Positions 26,246 through 34,873 of a DNA stretch of 64,000 nt are shown here, piece by piece. The notes under the pieces were generated by a model that was given only the letters and a program-made list of their open reading frames with translations, ran no database searches and was not told the origin of the DNA. The stretch comes from Treponema parvum (GTDB lineage Bacteria; Spirochaetota; Spirochaetia; Treponematales; Treponemataceae), in contig NZ_CP054257.1 of NCBI RefSeq assembly GCF_017893945.1, positions 744,001-808,000 on the forward strand. The letters run 5' to 3'. The translations under genes were made by a program, and so were the position numbers. Positions within the stretch are counted from its first letter, which is position 1. Each line of letters starts with the position of its first letter.

Positions 26246-26986
26246 TTATTTTAAAGGAAATGCCTTTTCCGCCGAAGCGTTTTCAATAAAAAGATACCAT
26301 TCCGGATGAGTTTTCATTATGGTGGCTGGCACATTGTTTGTGACCGGAGAGGTAAGCGTTTTTAAAATAGCGTCGGCTTTAACCGCATGCGGAACGGAAG
26401 ACACTATCACCTTGCTTTTCATGATCTGATGTACGGTCATGGAAATAGCCTGATCAGGTACGTCGGCGACTGTCTTAAACCAACCTTCGTGTACTTGCTG
26501 GTTTTTGCATTTTTCATCAAGGTTTACCACTATGTAGCTTTCCTTGGTATTAAAATCCGCAGGCGGGTCGTTAAAGGCTATGTGCCCGTTTTCTCCGATT
26601 CCTATCACGCCGACGTCTATGGGCGCCTCCGTAAGTCTTTTGGTTATGTAAGCAATGTTTTCTTTTATATTGCCTTCTCCGTTCACAAAGACGGCTTCTT
26701 TTAAATTCACTTTGCTCACAAAGCGTTCTTTAAGATATTTACGAAACGAAGCGATATGGGTTTCCGCTAAGGCTACATATTCGTCAAGATGAAACATGGT
26801 TACCTTGCTCCAATCCACATCCTCTTTTATGAGGGCGTCGATCGTTTCAAACTGCGATGCTCCTGTCGAAAGGACGATACGGGCGTGCCCCTTGCTTTTT
26901 ATCGCCTTGTTGATCTCAAGCGCTATGCGGTTTGCAGCCGCCTGTCCGAGCTCTTGTGGAGACTGTGAAACACTGATAGTAAACAT
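26246..26986 (-). CDS. nagB: glucosamine-6-phosphate deaminase (paralogue 2)
   Basis: 246 residues, the closest in-window relative being the next gene downstream. LSTGASQFETIDAL (phosphate loop), TMFHLDEYVALA and GIGENGHIAFNDPP are in place. GGAGG precedes the ATG. Having two deaminases in one operon suggests two amino sugars or an oligomer of unlike subunits. Which of the two is the true NagB cannot be settled here. Transcribed with the TRAP genes and the LacI regulator upstream. Confidence 0.88.
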   Translation of the reverse strand: MFTISVSQSPQELGQAAANRIALEINKAIKSKGHARIVLSTGASQFETIDALIKEDVDWSKVTMFHLDEYVALAETHIASFRKYLKERFVSKVNLKEAVFVNGEGNIKENIAYITKRLTEAPIDVGVIGIGENGHIAFNDPPADFNTKESYIVVNLDEKCKNQQVHEGWFKTVADVPDQAISMTVHQIMKSKVIVSSVPHAVKADAILKTLTSPVTNNVPATIMKTHPEWYLFIENASAEKAFPLK

Positions 26987-27015
26987 TTATTTTCCTCCAA
27001 AAATAAGGTAAAATT

Positions 27016-28113
27016 TTATATTTCGGTCGAGGATATACAGATCCCCGATCCCATCTCTCCTACATAAAAGGGAAGATTGCTTTGCATTACGATAGATACC
27101 GGAACGGATAATATTTTTGCCTTGGGGTTTTCGTGTTTAAGAACATAGCCGAACAAGGTGCTCATCCCTAAATATCCTCTTTGGTACGCATTTTTGTCGA
27201 TGACGCCGCTTACTATGCCTTCTTTCAGATTTTGTACGTTTGAAGGACACAGATCGCTCGCAAGCACTTGGAATTTTCTTTGGGGATAGCGGGAAGCCAC
27301 CTTTGCGAGCGCATGCGAATTTTTTTCACGGACAGTATACATGGCCGTTATCGCAGGATCGCTTTGCACGGCGGAATCTATGAGAGCCGTTTCTTCTTCT
27401 TCATCGTATGGGTCATGAATATACACGCATGAAAACGGGAGCTTATTGTCATTTATATACGCTTCAAAACCTTCTACGTTTTCCTGATGCGTCTTTGACG
27501 TCTCGTCCCCTAAAGCCACAAGGATTTTACCGGGACTGGAAGTTTTGCACAGATATTCCGCCCCCAGACGGCCTATAAGGTAACTTCGCGGAGAGATGCA
27601 GCAAAGATATTTCATGTCTTCAAACTTATTGTCGATAAGAATGACCGGCGTCCCCTGCGCAATATGCTTGTTAAGGCAAAGAGAAAGCTCTCTGCCTGTG
27701 TTTTCAGGGACTACGAGAAGACCGTCGTATTCTTCTGGATGCTCGTATAACAGGGAATCAAGAATGCGGCATTCCTGTTTTGCGCCTATGAGCCCGGCCG
27801 GATATAAAAATTCACTGACTGTGCAGTTTAGCCCTGCAAATTCGCCGGCTGCCATGCGGCAGCCGGCGAGCATAGTATTGTGATAGTCGCCGGTTGTGTT
27901 GCCTTCGCACATTATCAAGGCAATTTTTATGGTCTTCCTTTTTAGCGCGGACGCCATGTAGTTTACTCGGTATCCCGTCTTTTCGACAGCCTTTAAGATT
28001 TTTTTTCGCGTTTCTTCGCTTAAACCTTCTTTGTTATAAATTGCGCGGTGTATTGAAATAAGCGAATATCCTGTGGCCTTCGAAATGTCTTTAAGCGTCA
28101 CTTTGCCGTCCAT
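27016..28113 (-). CDS. LacI-family regulator of the amino-sugar locus
   Basis: 365 residues. An N-terminal helix-turn-helix VTLKDISKATGYSLISIHRAI and the hinge region up to YMASALKRKT are followed by a periplasmic-binding-protein-like sensor domain (IKIALIMCEGN to the end). Such proteins bind a sugar or sugar phosphate and release DNA. The in-operon position between dctM and nagB and the palindrome at 31145-31166 make it the likely local repressor. The ATG at 28113, with AGGA eight bases upstream, is preferred over the one at 28140, because that one would overlap dctM and extend the family N-terminus. Confidence 0.9.
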   Translation of the reverse strand: MDGKVTLKDISKATGYSLISIHRAIYNKEGLSEETRKKILKAVEKTGYRVNYMASALKRKTIKIALIMCEGNTTGDYHNTMLAGCRMAAGEFAGLNCTVSEFLYPAGLIGAKQECRILDSLLYEHPEEYDGLLVVPENTGRELSLCLNKHIAQGTPVILIDNKFEDMKYLCCISPRSYLIGRLGAEYLCKTSSPGKILVALGDETSKTHQENVEGFEAYINDNKLPFSCVYIHDPYDEEEETALIDSAVQSDPAITAMYTVREKNSHALAKVASRYPQRKFQVLASDLCPSNVQNLKEGIVSGVIDKNAYQRGYLGMSTLFGYVLKHENPKAKILSVPVSIVMQSNLPFYVGEMGSGICISSTEI

Positions 28114-28123
28114 AAGCGTTTTC

Positions 28124-29428
28124 CTATGATATGTATCCAAGCGCTCGCGGCAACATAAGCGTTATAGTCGGAAACAGGATTATTATTGCCAGAATAAACG
28201 AATATGTAAGATAGAACGGCATAAAACCTTTGATTGCTTTTTCTATGGGCATATTCGCTATAGAGCATCCGGCCCAAAGAGAAGTCCCTACCGGCGGAGT
28301 TAAAAGTCCGAGTCCAAGCGTAAGAACCATGATCAGTCCGAAATGATAGGGATTATATCCGTAAGACATCGCCACCGGATATAGAATGGGCGTAAGAAGT
28401 ATCAAAAGAATTCCCATGTCCATAAAACAGCCTAGGAATACCATCATGATAACCATAAGGAGCATTACAACTCCGGGGTTGCTTGATACCGACATCAGCG
28501 AAGAAGCTACTCTAGTGGGAACTTTTAGATATGCAAGCACGTAACTGAAAGCGCTGCTCGTAGCGATTATCGCCATGACGGTGCTTAGCGTTCTTAGAGT
28601 TTTTTTTAGGCATTGAACGAATTTTTTAAAATTCATCGTACGGTATACGAAAATCGTAATTATTAAAGCGTATACGGCCGCAACTCCGCCGGCTTCTGTC
28701 GCCGTAAAAAATCCTGCAAGAATGCCTACGGCTACGATAAGGATCGTAACCAAGCCCAGAGCCGCTTCGCGTATTATTACAATATTTTCTTTCCATGAAT
28801 ATTTTTGACTTATGGGATATTTGTTTTTTACCGCGATCACAAAGGAACATATACACAGCGCAAGAGTAAGCAGCACTCCCGGAATGTAGCCGCACATAAA
28901 CATCGTGCTTACGGAAAGACCGCTTCCGGCTGCGACGATGTAGTATATCATGTTTTGGCTGGGGGGAATTATAACGCCTTCCACCGAACTTGTGCATGTT
29001 ACGGCAACGGAATAATCCGCGTCGTATCCTTCTTTTATCATCGACGGAATCAAAAAAGAGCCTATCGAAGAAACGTCCGCTATTGAAGATCCCGATATGC
29101 CGCCGAAAAACATTGAAACTACACAGTTTACGATCGCGGTTCCGCCCCTTACTCGGCCGATCAGAACGTTGCAGAATTTTGTTAGACGGTCGCTTATTCC
29201 TCCGTCGGTCATGATCTGCGCCATTATTATAAAGAACGGCACGCACATAAACGTAAAGCTCGTAATGCCCGTAGACATTTTTTGAAAAAGATTAAAAAAC
29301 GGAATCCCCAGATACGTGGCCGTAAACAGGGCAGAAACGCCCAAACAGAAAGATATGGGGAAGCGGAATACCATGAGCACGACAAGCGAGCCAAAAAGTA
29401 TCCACGTAGCGATTGCCTGACTTGCCAT
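28124..29428 (-). CDS. dctM: TRAP transporter large permease (DctM type)
   Basis: 434 residues with about 12 membrane segments, the ion-coupled translocation subunit of a tripartite ATP-independent periplasmic transporter. Typical segments include VPFFIIMAQIMTDGGISDRL, GGISGSSIADVSSIGSFLIPSM and the C-terminal LGLGLLTPPVGTSLW. Its ATG follows the dctQ stop by one base, so the permease subunits are co-translated. Within an amino-sugar operon the likely cargo is an amino sugar, sialic acid or a related acid. Confidence 0.93.
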   Translation of the reverse strand: MASQAIATWILFGSLVVLMVFRFPISFCLGVSALFTATYLGIPFFNLFQKMSTGITSFTFMCVPFFIIMAQIMTDGGISDRLTKFCNVLIGRVRGGTAIVNCVVSMFFGGISGSSIADVSSIGSFLIPSMIKEGYDADYSVAVTCTSSVEGVIIPPSQNMIYYIVAAGSGLSVSTMFMCGYIPGVLLTLALCICSFVIAVKNKYPISQKYSWKENIVIIREAALGLVTILIVAVGILAGFFTATEAGGVAAVYALIITIFVYRTMNFKKFVQCLKKTLRTLSTVMAIIATSSAFSYVLAYLKVPTRVASSLMSVSSNPGVVMLLMVIMMVFLGCFMDMGILLILLTPILYPVAMSYGYNPYHFGLIMVLTLGLGLLTPPVGTSLWAGCSIANMPIEKAIKGFMPFYLTYSFILAIIILFPTITLMLPRALGYIS

Positions 29429-29429
29429 T

Positions 29430-29993
29430 TTAATTTCCTCCCCTTTCTTTGTTCATCTCGTCGATAGTTTTTACCGCATTTTTGTCGACTACGTATTCGC
29501 TTAGCGGCTTAAGACAAACGCTGGCAAAGTTAAACGCTGCATATACTGCCATAAGAATACCGCCGACTACCAGCGGAGCAAACAAAAGTCCTTGCGATAA
29601 TTGCGTCGCCGGTTGTTTTTTCGCTATGTTCAAAGCGGTTATCTTTGCTCCGTATTTAATCATGAGAATGCTGAACCATACCAAAATTCCGTGTCGCCCA
29701 AGATCGAGAAACTTTTTTACAACGGGCGGCAGCTTACCGTACGCAAAATACAGCGCCGCATGTGAATCCGTGTAAATATCGATGGGAATGCACAGATATC
29801 CGAACCACACCAAAAACATCAGAGTAACTTCTTCAGACCAGCTGAACGGGTTGCCGAAGGAACGCAGAACTACCTGCACAAAGGTTATAGCAACCTCAAT
29901 TATTAGAATGTAGCAGCAAAGACTCTGTTCCACTTCAATCGTGCGATCTAATGCGGAACGAATCTTTGACAGTTTGTCTTTTTTTGCTTCCAC
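29430..29993 (-). CDS. dctQ: TRAP transporter small permease (DctQ type)
   Basis: 187 residues with four membrane helices, pairing with DctM. The family features ITFVQVVLRSFGNPFSWSEEVTLMFLVWFGYLCIPID and HAALYF are clear. The ribosome site is weak. A 143-base gap holding a hairpin separates it from dctP, which may allow more binding protein than permease. Confidence 0.92.
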   Translation of the reverse strand: MEAKKDKLSKIRSALDRTIEVEQSLCCYILIIEVAITFVQVVLRSFGNPFSWSEEVTLMFLVWFGYLCIPIDIYTDSHAALYFAYGKLPPVVKKFLDLGRHGILVWFSILMIKYGAKITALNIAKKQPATQLSQGLLFAPLVVGGILMAVYAAFNFASVCLKPLSEYVVDKNAVKTIDEMNKERGGN

Positions 29994-30105
29994 TATTGAA
30001 CCTCGTGATATTAAATTAAGGAAACTGTCCGAAAACCGAAGTTCCCGGACAGCTCCAATTTCTTAATGCTTCAATATTATTAAATGATTATAAATAAATG
30101 ATTCG

Positions 30106-30121
30106 GCCGAAATTCGGCCTG
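30106..30121 (-). terminator. hairpin between dctP and dctQ
   Basis: GGCCGA / TCGGCC stem with a 3-nt loop (palindromic stretch 30106-30121), 16 bases after the dctP stop on the minus strand. No T tract, so it more likely protects the dctP 3' end or attenuates than ends transcription. Confidence 0.4.
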
Positions 30122-30136
30122 TTTTCGTTCAAGGAT

Positions 30137-31126
30137 TTAGTTTACTGCCTTTATCTTTGCAATCACATCCTTATACTGAGGATATTTGTTGTAAATTTCA
30201 CTTACTGCGTTCTGGAATTCTTTTGCATCAACGGTAAATACTTTGCAACCGGCTTTTTCTACCGCCGCACGGGATTCGTTTTGGAAATCATCCATTGCCT
30301 TTCTCTGCCAAAGAGCCGCTTCGCGGGAAGCTTCTTTTACGGCTTTCTGCTGGTCGGCGTTAAGCTTTTTCCATGCGGCCGTGCTCATGATAAGCAGCGC
30401 CGGAGGAGCCATGTGTCCGTCCAAAGAAAAATACTTGGCAACTTCATAATGTCCCGAAGTGTAATAAGAAACAAAGTCGTTTTCAGCGGCATCGATAACG
30501 CCCGTCTGCAAACCTTGGTAGACTTCGCCGTATGCCATCGGAGTTGCCGCTCCGCCGAGAAGTTCAACCATTCTTATGGCCACTTCGTTTTGCTGGACGC
30601 GGACTTTCATTCCTTTAATATCCGCTACGGATTTTATCGGTTTTTTTGTAGAATAAAAATTGCGCGAGCCGGATTCCAAAAAGTTAAGGCCTATTATGTT
30701 GTTTTTGGCACGCATGGTATTTAAAATATCTTCTCCGATTTTTCCGTCAAGAACCTTGTACTTTTGCTCCGTGCTGGTGAAGATATAAGGCAGAGTGAAT
30801 ACGCCCACTTCATTTACCGTCGACGCCAAGGCGGATGTGTTTATGCGCGCAAAGTCGAGCGTTCCGGCCTGTACCTGGTCGATTGTTTCATTTTCGTTGC
30901 CGAGCTGTGCGTCCAAATACACATCTACTTCAACCGTTCCGCCGGTCTTTGCTTTGACCAGATCGGCAAACATTTTTACACCCTTAGACACGGGGTTGTT
31001 CGCCGGTTGATTTTCGGCAAGCTTAAGCTTGATCACCTTAGTAGCCTTTGCTTTTGTGGAATCTGTAGCAAAGACGACCCCTACCGCAGTCAGCGCTATC
31101 ATTGCAAACGCGACCAATTTTTTCAT
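30137..31126 (-). CDS. dctP: TRAP transporter substrate-binding protein (DctP type)
   Basis: 329 residues. A signal peptide (MKKLVAFAMIALTAVGVVFA) precedes a DctP-type binding protein. VDVYLDAQLGNENETIDQVQ and the conserved arginine of GMKVRVQQNE, which usually binds a substrate carboxylate, are present. A carboxylate ligand such as a sialic acid or hexuronate is therefore possible despite the nag genes. First gene of the operon. GGAGGT precedes the ATG, and a LacI-type operator lies 19 bases upstream of the start. Confidence 0.93.
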   Translation of the reverse strand: MKKLVAFAMIALTAVGVVFATDSTKAKATKVIKLKLAENQPANNPVSKGVKMFADLVKAKTGGTVEVDVYLDAQLGNENETIDQVQAGTLDFARINTSALASTVNEVGVFTLPYIFTSTEQKYKVLDGKIGEDILNTMRAKNNIIGLNFLESGSRNFYSTKKPIKSVADIKGMKVRVQQNEVAIRMVELLGGAATPMAYGEVYQGLQTGVIDAAENDFVSYYTSGHYEVAKYFSLDGHMAPPALLIMSTAAWKKLNADQQKAVKEASREAALWQRKAMDDFQNESRAAVEKAGCKVFTVDAKEFQNAVSEIYNKYPQYKDVIAKIKAVN

Positions 31127-31144
31127 TTTGTACCTCCAAATAAG

Positions 31145-31166
31145 AAAACGTTACCGTTAGCGTTTT
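31145..31166. promoter_or_regulatory. LacI-type operator
   Basis: A 22-nt dyad AAAACGTTACC / GTTAGCGTTTT, 9 of 11 positions symmetric with the central CG typical of LacI-family sites. It lies immediately downstream of the minus-strand -10, where bound repressor would block dctP transcription. It may also affect the divergent nagA. Confidence 0.7.
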
Positions 31167-31171
31167 ACTAT

Positions 31172-31199
31172 ATTTTACCTTTGTTTTAACACTTGTCAA
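31172..31199 (-). promoter_or_regulatory. promoter of the TRAP-nagB operon
   Basis: On the minus strand TTGACA (31194-31199), 16-nt spacer, TAAAAT (31172-31177), followed directly by the operator at 31145-31166. Confidence 0.6.
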
Positions 31200-31227
31200 G
31201 ATAAATTTTCATTTTTTATTTTTCCTG

Positions 31228-31325
31228 CCGCTTAGTGTCCGAACCGAGCGGAAGTGCATCAACTGACAACTGAGCGACAGTGCATAAACCGAACGTCGCG
31301 GCGATAGAACGGCAGTGCGCCCGAT
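31228..31325. repeat. degenerate short repeats upstream of nagA
   Basis: A roughly 20-nt unit GAGCGRMAGTGCATMAACYGA recurs at 31246-31266 and 31272-31292 (17 of 21 identical) with weaker copies at about 31228-31248 and 31306-31325. They lie between the TRAP promoter and nagA, possibly as an array of binding sites or decayed repeats. Confidence 0.4.
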
Positions 31326-31394
31326 CGGACGGTGCGGCAAATTCCTTGACGAACGATAAAAAGCTGGCTATAAGTGATTATACGAGGTAAATAT

Positions 31395-32618
31395 ATGTTA
31401 TTCATAAATGCAAGAGTTATACTTGAGAGCGGAATTTTACAAAACGGTTTTGTTCGTACAAAGGGAACTAAGATAGTTGAAGTCGGTGAATGTAAAAAAA
31501 ATGCCGACAAATCCTGCTGCAACGGTTCCGTTACCGGGACAAACGGCGCTTTCGCTCCTAAAGACGGCGAAACTGTCGTGGATTGCGCGGGCGATTTTAT
31601 TTCTCCCGGTTTTATAGACATTCATACGCACGGCGGCGGCGGTTTTGACAATATGGACGGAAGTCCTGAAGACATAGAAGGAGCCGCACTCGCTCATTTA
31701 AAATACGGCACTACCACATATTATCCTACTACGCTTACAAGCAGCGACGAAGCGCTTTTTAAAACCTTTGACTGTTTTAGGCAAGTGAAGAAAAACAAGA
31801 ATAAGTTGCCGCATCTTCCCGGTCTTCACCTGGAAGGTCCTTTTTTTGATATGGTGCAAAAAGGCGCTCAGGATCCCAGATATATAAAAAATCCTAAACC
31901 CGAAAACTATATGCCGATTCTTGAAAAAGGCGAAGGCATCATAAGCCGCATATCGTTCGCGCCGGAACTTCCCGGCGCTTTGGAAATGGCCGACGTGTTT
32001 TATAAAGCGGGAATAATGATGGCGGCAGGACACACGGCCGCCACGTATGATGAAATTTCCAAAGCGTACGATCATGGAGTTACTCACCTTACGCATTTTT
32101 ATTCGGGCATGTCCGGTATCGAAAGGAAGGGCGGTTTTCGTATTCTCGGCACGATAGAAGCGGGATATATCATGGACGGTCTTTCCATAGAATTGATCGC
32201 CGACGGTATGCATTTACCGCCCGATCTTTTAAAGATGATCCTTAAGCTCAAAGATCACGATCACATCTGTATATGTACGGACAGCATGCGCGGCGCTGGA
32301 ATGCCCGAAGGCCCTTCCATTTTGGGAGCAAAGATAGGCGGACAGGAAGTCATAATCGAAGGGGGAATTGCCAAAATGCCTGACCGTACTTCCTTTGCCG
32401 GAAGCGTCTGCACTATGGACAGAACTGTCCGCACGATGGTCTATAAGGCCTCTCTTCCGATGTGGAAGGCCGTCCGCATGGCAAGCCTTTTGCCTGCGCG
32501 TTTTATGGGCATTGAAAAAAAGACGGGCTCAATTTCGGCAGGTAAAGAAGCCGATCTTTTGATATTCGATAACGACGTAAATATAAAGCAGGTGTTCGTT
32601 TCGGGTAAGAAAATGTAA
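31395..32618 (+). CDS. nagA: N-acetylglucosamine-6-phosphate deacetylase
   Basis: Removes acetate from N-acetylglucosamine 6-phosphate, the step before NagB. 407 residues of the amidohydrolase fold: FIDIHTHGGGGFDNMDG (metal site), LPGLHLEGPFF, AAGHTAATYDE, VTHLTHFYSGMSG and ICTDSMRGAGMPEG (catalytic Asp). The ATG at 31395 with GAGGT at 31384-31388 is preferred to a GTG 21 bases upstream. It is transcribed divergently from the TRAP-nagB operon. No sugar kinase is in the window, so phosphorylation of TRAP-imported sugar must be encoded elsewhere. Confidence 0.93.
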   Translation: MLFINARVILESGILQNGFVRTKGTKIVEVGECKKNADKSCCNGSVTGTNGAFAPKDGETVVDCAGDFISPGFIDIHTHGGGGFDNMDGSPEDIEGAALAHLKYGTTTYYPTTLTSSDEALFKTFDCFRQVKKNKNKLPHLPGLHLEGPFFDMVQKGAQDPRYIKNPKPENYMPILEKGEGIISRISFAPELPGALEMADVFYKAGIMMAAGHTAATYDEISKAYDHGVTHLTHFYSGMSGIERKGGFRILGTIEAGYIMDGLSIELIADGMHLPPDLLKMILKLKDHDHICICTDSMRGAGMPEGPSILGAKIGGQEVIIEGGIAKMPDRTSFAGSVCTMDRTVRTMVYKASLPMWKAVRMASLLPARFMGIEKKTGSISAGKEADLLIFDNDVNIKQVFVSGKKM

Positions 32619-32674
32619 ATATACAATCGGAACCGCACGCGCATGAAATAAATATCGGGATAAAAAGTCGGAAC

Positions 32675-32712
32675 GCAATGCGAAGCGGCCGGCGCATTGC
32701 TCCTTATTTTAA
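32675..32712 (+). terminator. terminator after nagA
   Basis: GCAATGCG (32675-32682) pairs with CGCATTGC (32693-32700) around a 10-nt loop, followed by TCCTTATTTT. Confidence 0.5.
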
Positions 32713-32752
32713 AAAGAGGTATATTTGATTATACGAAATGATTTATAACTGT

Positions 32753-32811
32753 GCGCAAAGAGCGCGCTGTTTGCGCCATTTTCAGAAATCGACATTTTCT
32801 GCAATGCCGCA
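32753..32811 (-). repeat. composite hairpin element upstream of pgk
   Basis: Arms TGCGCCATT (32772-32780) and AATGCCGCA (32803-32811), one mismatch, with a 22-nt loop. On the minus strand this loop matches the loop at 51876-51897. Next to it, 32753-32765 is the exact reverse complement of the 13-nt GC-rich hairpin core at 34922-34934. The element ends eight bases before the pgk ribosome site. Confidence 0.6.
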
Positions 32812-32828
32812 ATTTATTGGAGGATGTT

Positions 32829-34097
32829 ATGATAAAAACGGTTAGAGATGTAAATTTAAAAGGCAAGCGCGTCATTATGCGCGTCGATTTCAATGTTCCT
32901 ATGAAAGAAGGAGTTGTTCAGGACGATACGCGCATTATGGCCGCCCTTCCGACCATAAAGTACATACTTGAACAAAAGCCCAGAAGCCTTGTGCTCATGA
33001 GCCATCTGGGAGACCCCGCAAAGGACGTAAAAAAAGCCGCTGAAAAAGCCGAAAAGGCCGGAAAAACATTTACCGAAGCCGATAAAGAAAAGTTCATAAA
33101 CGGTAAAAACCGCATGAAACCTGTAGCCGAATATCTTGAAAAAAAATTAGGCAGTAAAGTGTTTTTTGCCGAAGATTCTCTCGGACAAAAATCCGCAGTG
33201 GACGCTCTTCCCGAAGGCGCCGTTATGATGCTTGAAAATACGCGCTTTCACAGCGAAGAAACTTCAAAAGACGCCGCGGAGCGCGATAAGATGGCAAAAG
33301 AACTTGCTTCCTACGGCGAAATCTATGTAAACGACGCTTTCGGCACGGCCCACCGCGATCACGCTTCTACGGCTTCCATCGCAAAATTTATGAAAGTAAA
33401 TGTTGCGGGCTTCCTCATGGAAAAAGAAATAAAATATCTTGAACCGCTTTTGAAGGATCCTCCCAAACCCATGGTCGCGATTATAGGCGGCGCAAAAGTG
33501 TCTTCAAAGATCGCCGTGCTTGAAAGCCTGCTCAAAAACGCTTCCGCCCTTGTCATTGGCGGCGGCATGGCATACACGTTCCTTAAAGTACAGGGATACA
33601 AGGTGGGTAAATCTCTTGTCGAAGACGATTTTGCGGACACGGCAAAAAAACTGCTTTCGGACGCAAAGGATAAGGGTGTAAAAGTTATTCTTCCTGTAGA
33701 CCACGTGTGCGCCGCAGAGTACAGCGCGGACGCGGCTCCGACTGTCGTCGACGATGTAAATATTCCCGACAATCTTATGGCGCTTGACGTAGGACCCAAA
33801 ACCATCGCTTTGTACAAAACGACTATTGAAAGCGCAAAGTCGATCGTTTGGAACGGCCCCGTCGGAGTATTCGAATTTGAAGCGTTTTCCAAAGGAACGG
33901 CGGCCGTTGCGGAACTTGTTGCAAAAGCTACCGGCCGCGGCGTTATGACTGTCGTAGGCGGCGGAGATTCCGTTGCTGCAGTGAACAAATGCGGCCTTGC
34001 GGATAAGATGAGCCATGTTTCCACCGGCGGCGGAGCTTCCCTTGAATTCCTTGAAGGGAAAACCCTTCCCGGTATTGCCGCTTTGGAAACGAAATGA
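32829..34097 (+). CDS. pgk: phosphoglycerate kinase
   Basis: Makes ATP and 3-phosphoglycerate from 1,3-bisphosphoglycerate. 422 residues with RVDFNVPMKEG, LENTRFH, NDAFGTAHRDHAST, IGGAKVSSKI and the C-terminal VVGGGDSVAAV and MSHVSTGGGASLEFLEG. A Lys/Glu-rich insertion (about residues 62-90) follows SHLGDPAKDV and explains the extra length over the usual 390-400. The ATG at 32829 with TTGGAGG upstream is preferred over an in-frame start 78 bases earlier. tpiA follows after 28 bases. Confidence 0.96.
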   Translation: MIKTVRDVNLKGKRVIMRVDFNVPMKEGVVQDDTRIMAALPTIKYILEQKPRSLVLMSHLGDPAKDVKKAAEKAEKAGKTFTEADKEKFINGKNRMKPVAEYLEKKLGSKVFFAEDSLGQKSAVDALPEGAVMMLENTRFHSEETSKDAAERDKMAKELASYGEIYVNDAFGTAHRDHASTASIAKFMKVNVAGFLMEKEIKYLEPLLKDPPKPMVAIIGGAKVSSKIAVLESLLKNASALVIGGGMAYTFLKVQGYKVGKSLVEDDFADTAKKLLSDAKDKGVKVILPVDHVCAAEYSADAAPTVVDDVNIPDNLMALDVGPKTIALYKTTIESAKSIVWNGPVGVFEFEAFSKGTAAVAELVAKATGRGVMTVVGGGDSVAAVNKCGLADKMSHVSTGGGASLEFLEGKTLPGIAALETK

Positions 34098-34125
34098 TTT
34101 TATTCGGAAAAAGATCGGAGAAAAT

Positions 34126-34872
34126 ATGAGAAAACATTATATTGCAGGGAATTGGAAGATGAATCTTAACAAGGCGCAGTCTCTTGAACTTGCTAAAGCC
34201 CTTGTTAAGGAACTGAAAGGAAAGCCCAACAAGTATATGATTGCGGCGCCGTTTGTGTATCTTGACGCGCTCGCTCCCGTCCTGAAGGGATCGAACATCC
34301 TTTTAGGAGCGCAGAATATGGCGGCTACGGATAACGGCGCGCATACGGGGGAAGTTTCCGCCGATATGTTAAAAGACATAGGAGTGCAATCCGTGATCCT
34401 CGGGCATTCGGAGAGGCGCCATGAAATGGGCGAAAGCGATTCTCTTATCAACGCCAAAGTTAAAAAAGCCTTGGAAAAGGGACTTGAAGTCGTCCTTTGC
34501 ATAGGAGAGCTTCTTGAAGAGAGAGAGGCGGGAAATGCCGAAAAGGTTTGCGCCGCTCAGCTTACCGAAGGGCTTAAAGGCGTGTCCGAAGATCAGCTTA
34601 AAAACGTCACCATAGCCTATGAGCCCGTGTGGGCGATAGGAACGGGGAAGACCGCAACTCCCGACGACGCACAAGCCATACATAAATTTTGCAGAAAGCA
34701 TATTGAAAAAATGTACGGCAAGGCCGCTTCCGATGCCGTCGTCATACAGTACGGCGGTTCAATGAAAGCGTCAAACGCTAAAGAACTTCTTGCAATGGAA
34801 GATATAGACGGAGGGCTGATCGGAGGAGCTTCTCTTGCCGCTGACACCTTTGTGCCCATCTGCGTTCTTTAA
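34126..34872 (+). CDS. tpiA: triose-phosphate isomerase
   Basis: Interconverts glyceraldehyde 3-phosphate and dihydroxyacetone phosphate. 248 residues with AGNWKMNLNK (catalytic Asn and Lys), ILGHSERRHEMGE (catalytic His), AYEPVWAIGTGKTATP (catalytic Glu and the flexible loop) and YGGSMKASN. The ATG at 34126 has CGGAG upstream. The in-frame start 111 bases earlier lies within pgk and is rejected. The pair pgk-tpiA is a common glycolytic arrangement. Confidence 0.97.
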   Translation: MRKHYIAGNWKMNLNKAQSLELAKALVKELKGKPNKYMIAAPFVYLDALAPVLKGSNILLGAQNMAATDNGAHTGEVSADMLKDIGVQSVILGHSERRHEMGESDSLINAKVKKALEKGLEVVLCIGELLEEREAGNAEKVCAAQLTEGLKGVSEDQLKNVTIAYEPVWAIGTGKTATPDDAQAIHKFCRKHIEKMYGKAASDAVVIQYGGSMKASNAKELLAMEDIDGGLIGGASLAADTFVPICVL

Positions 34873-34873
34873 A

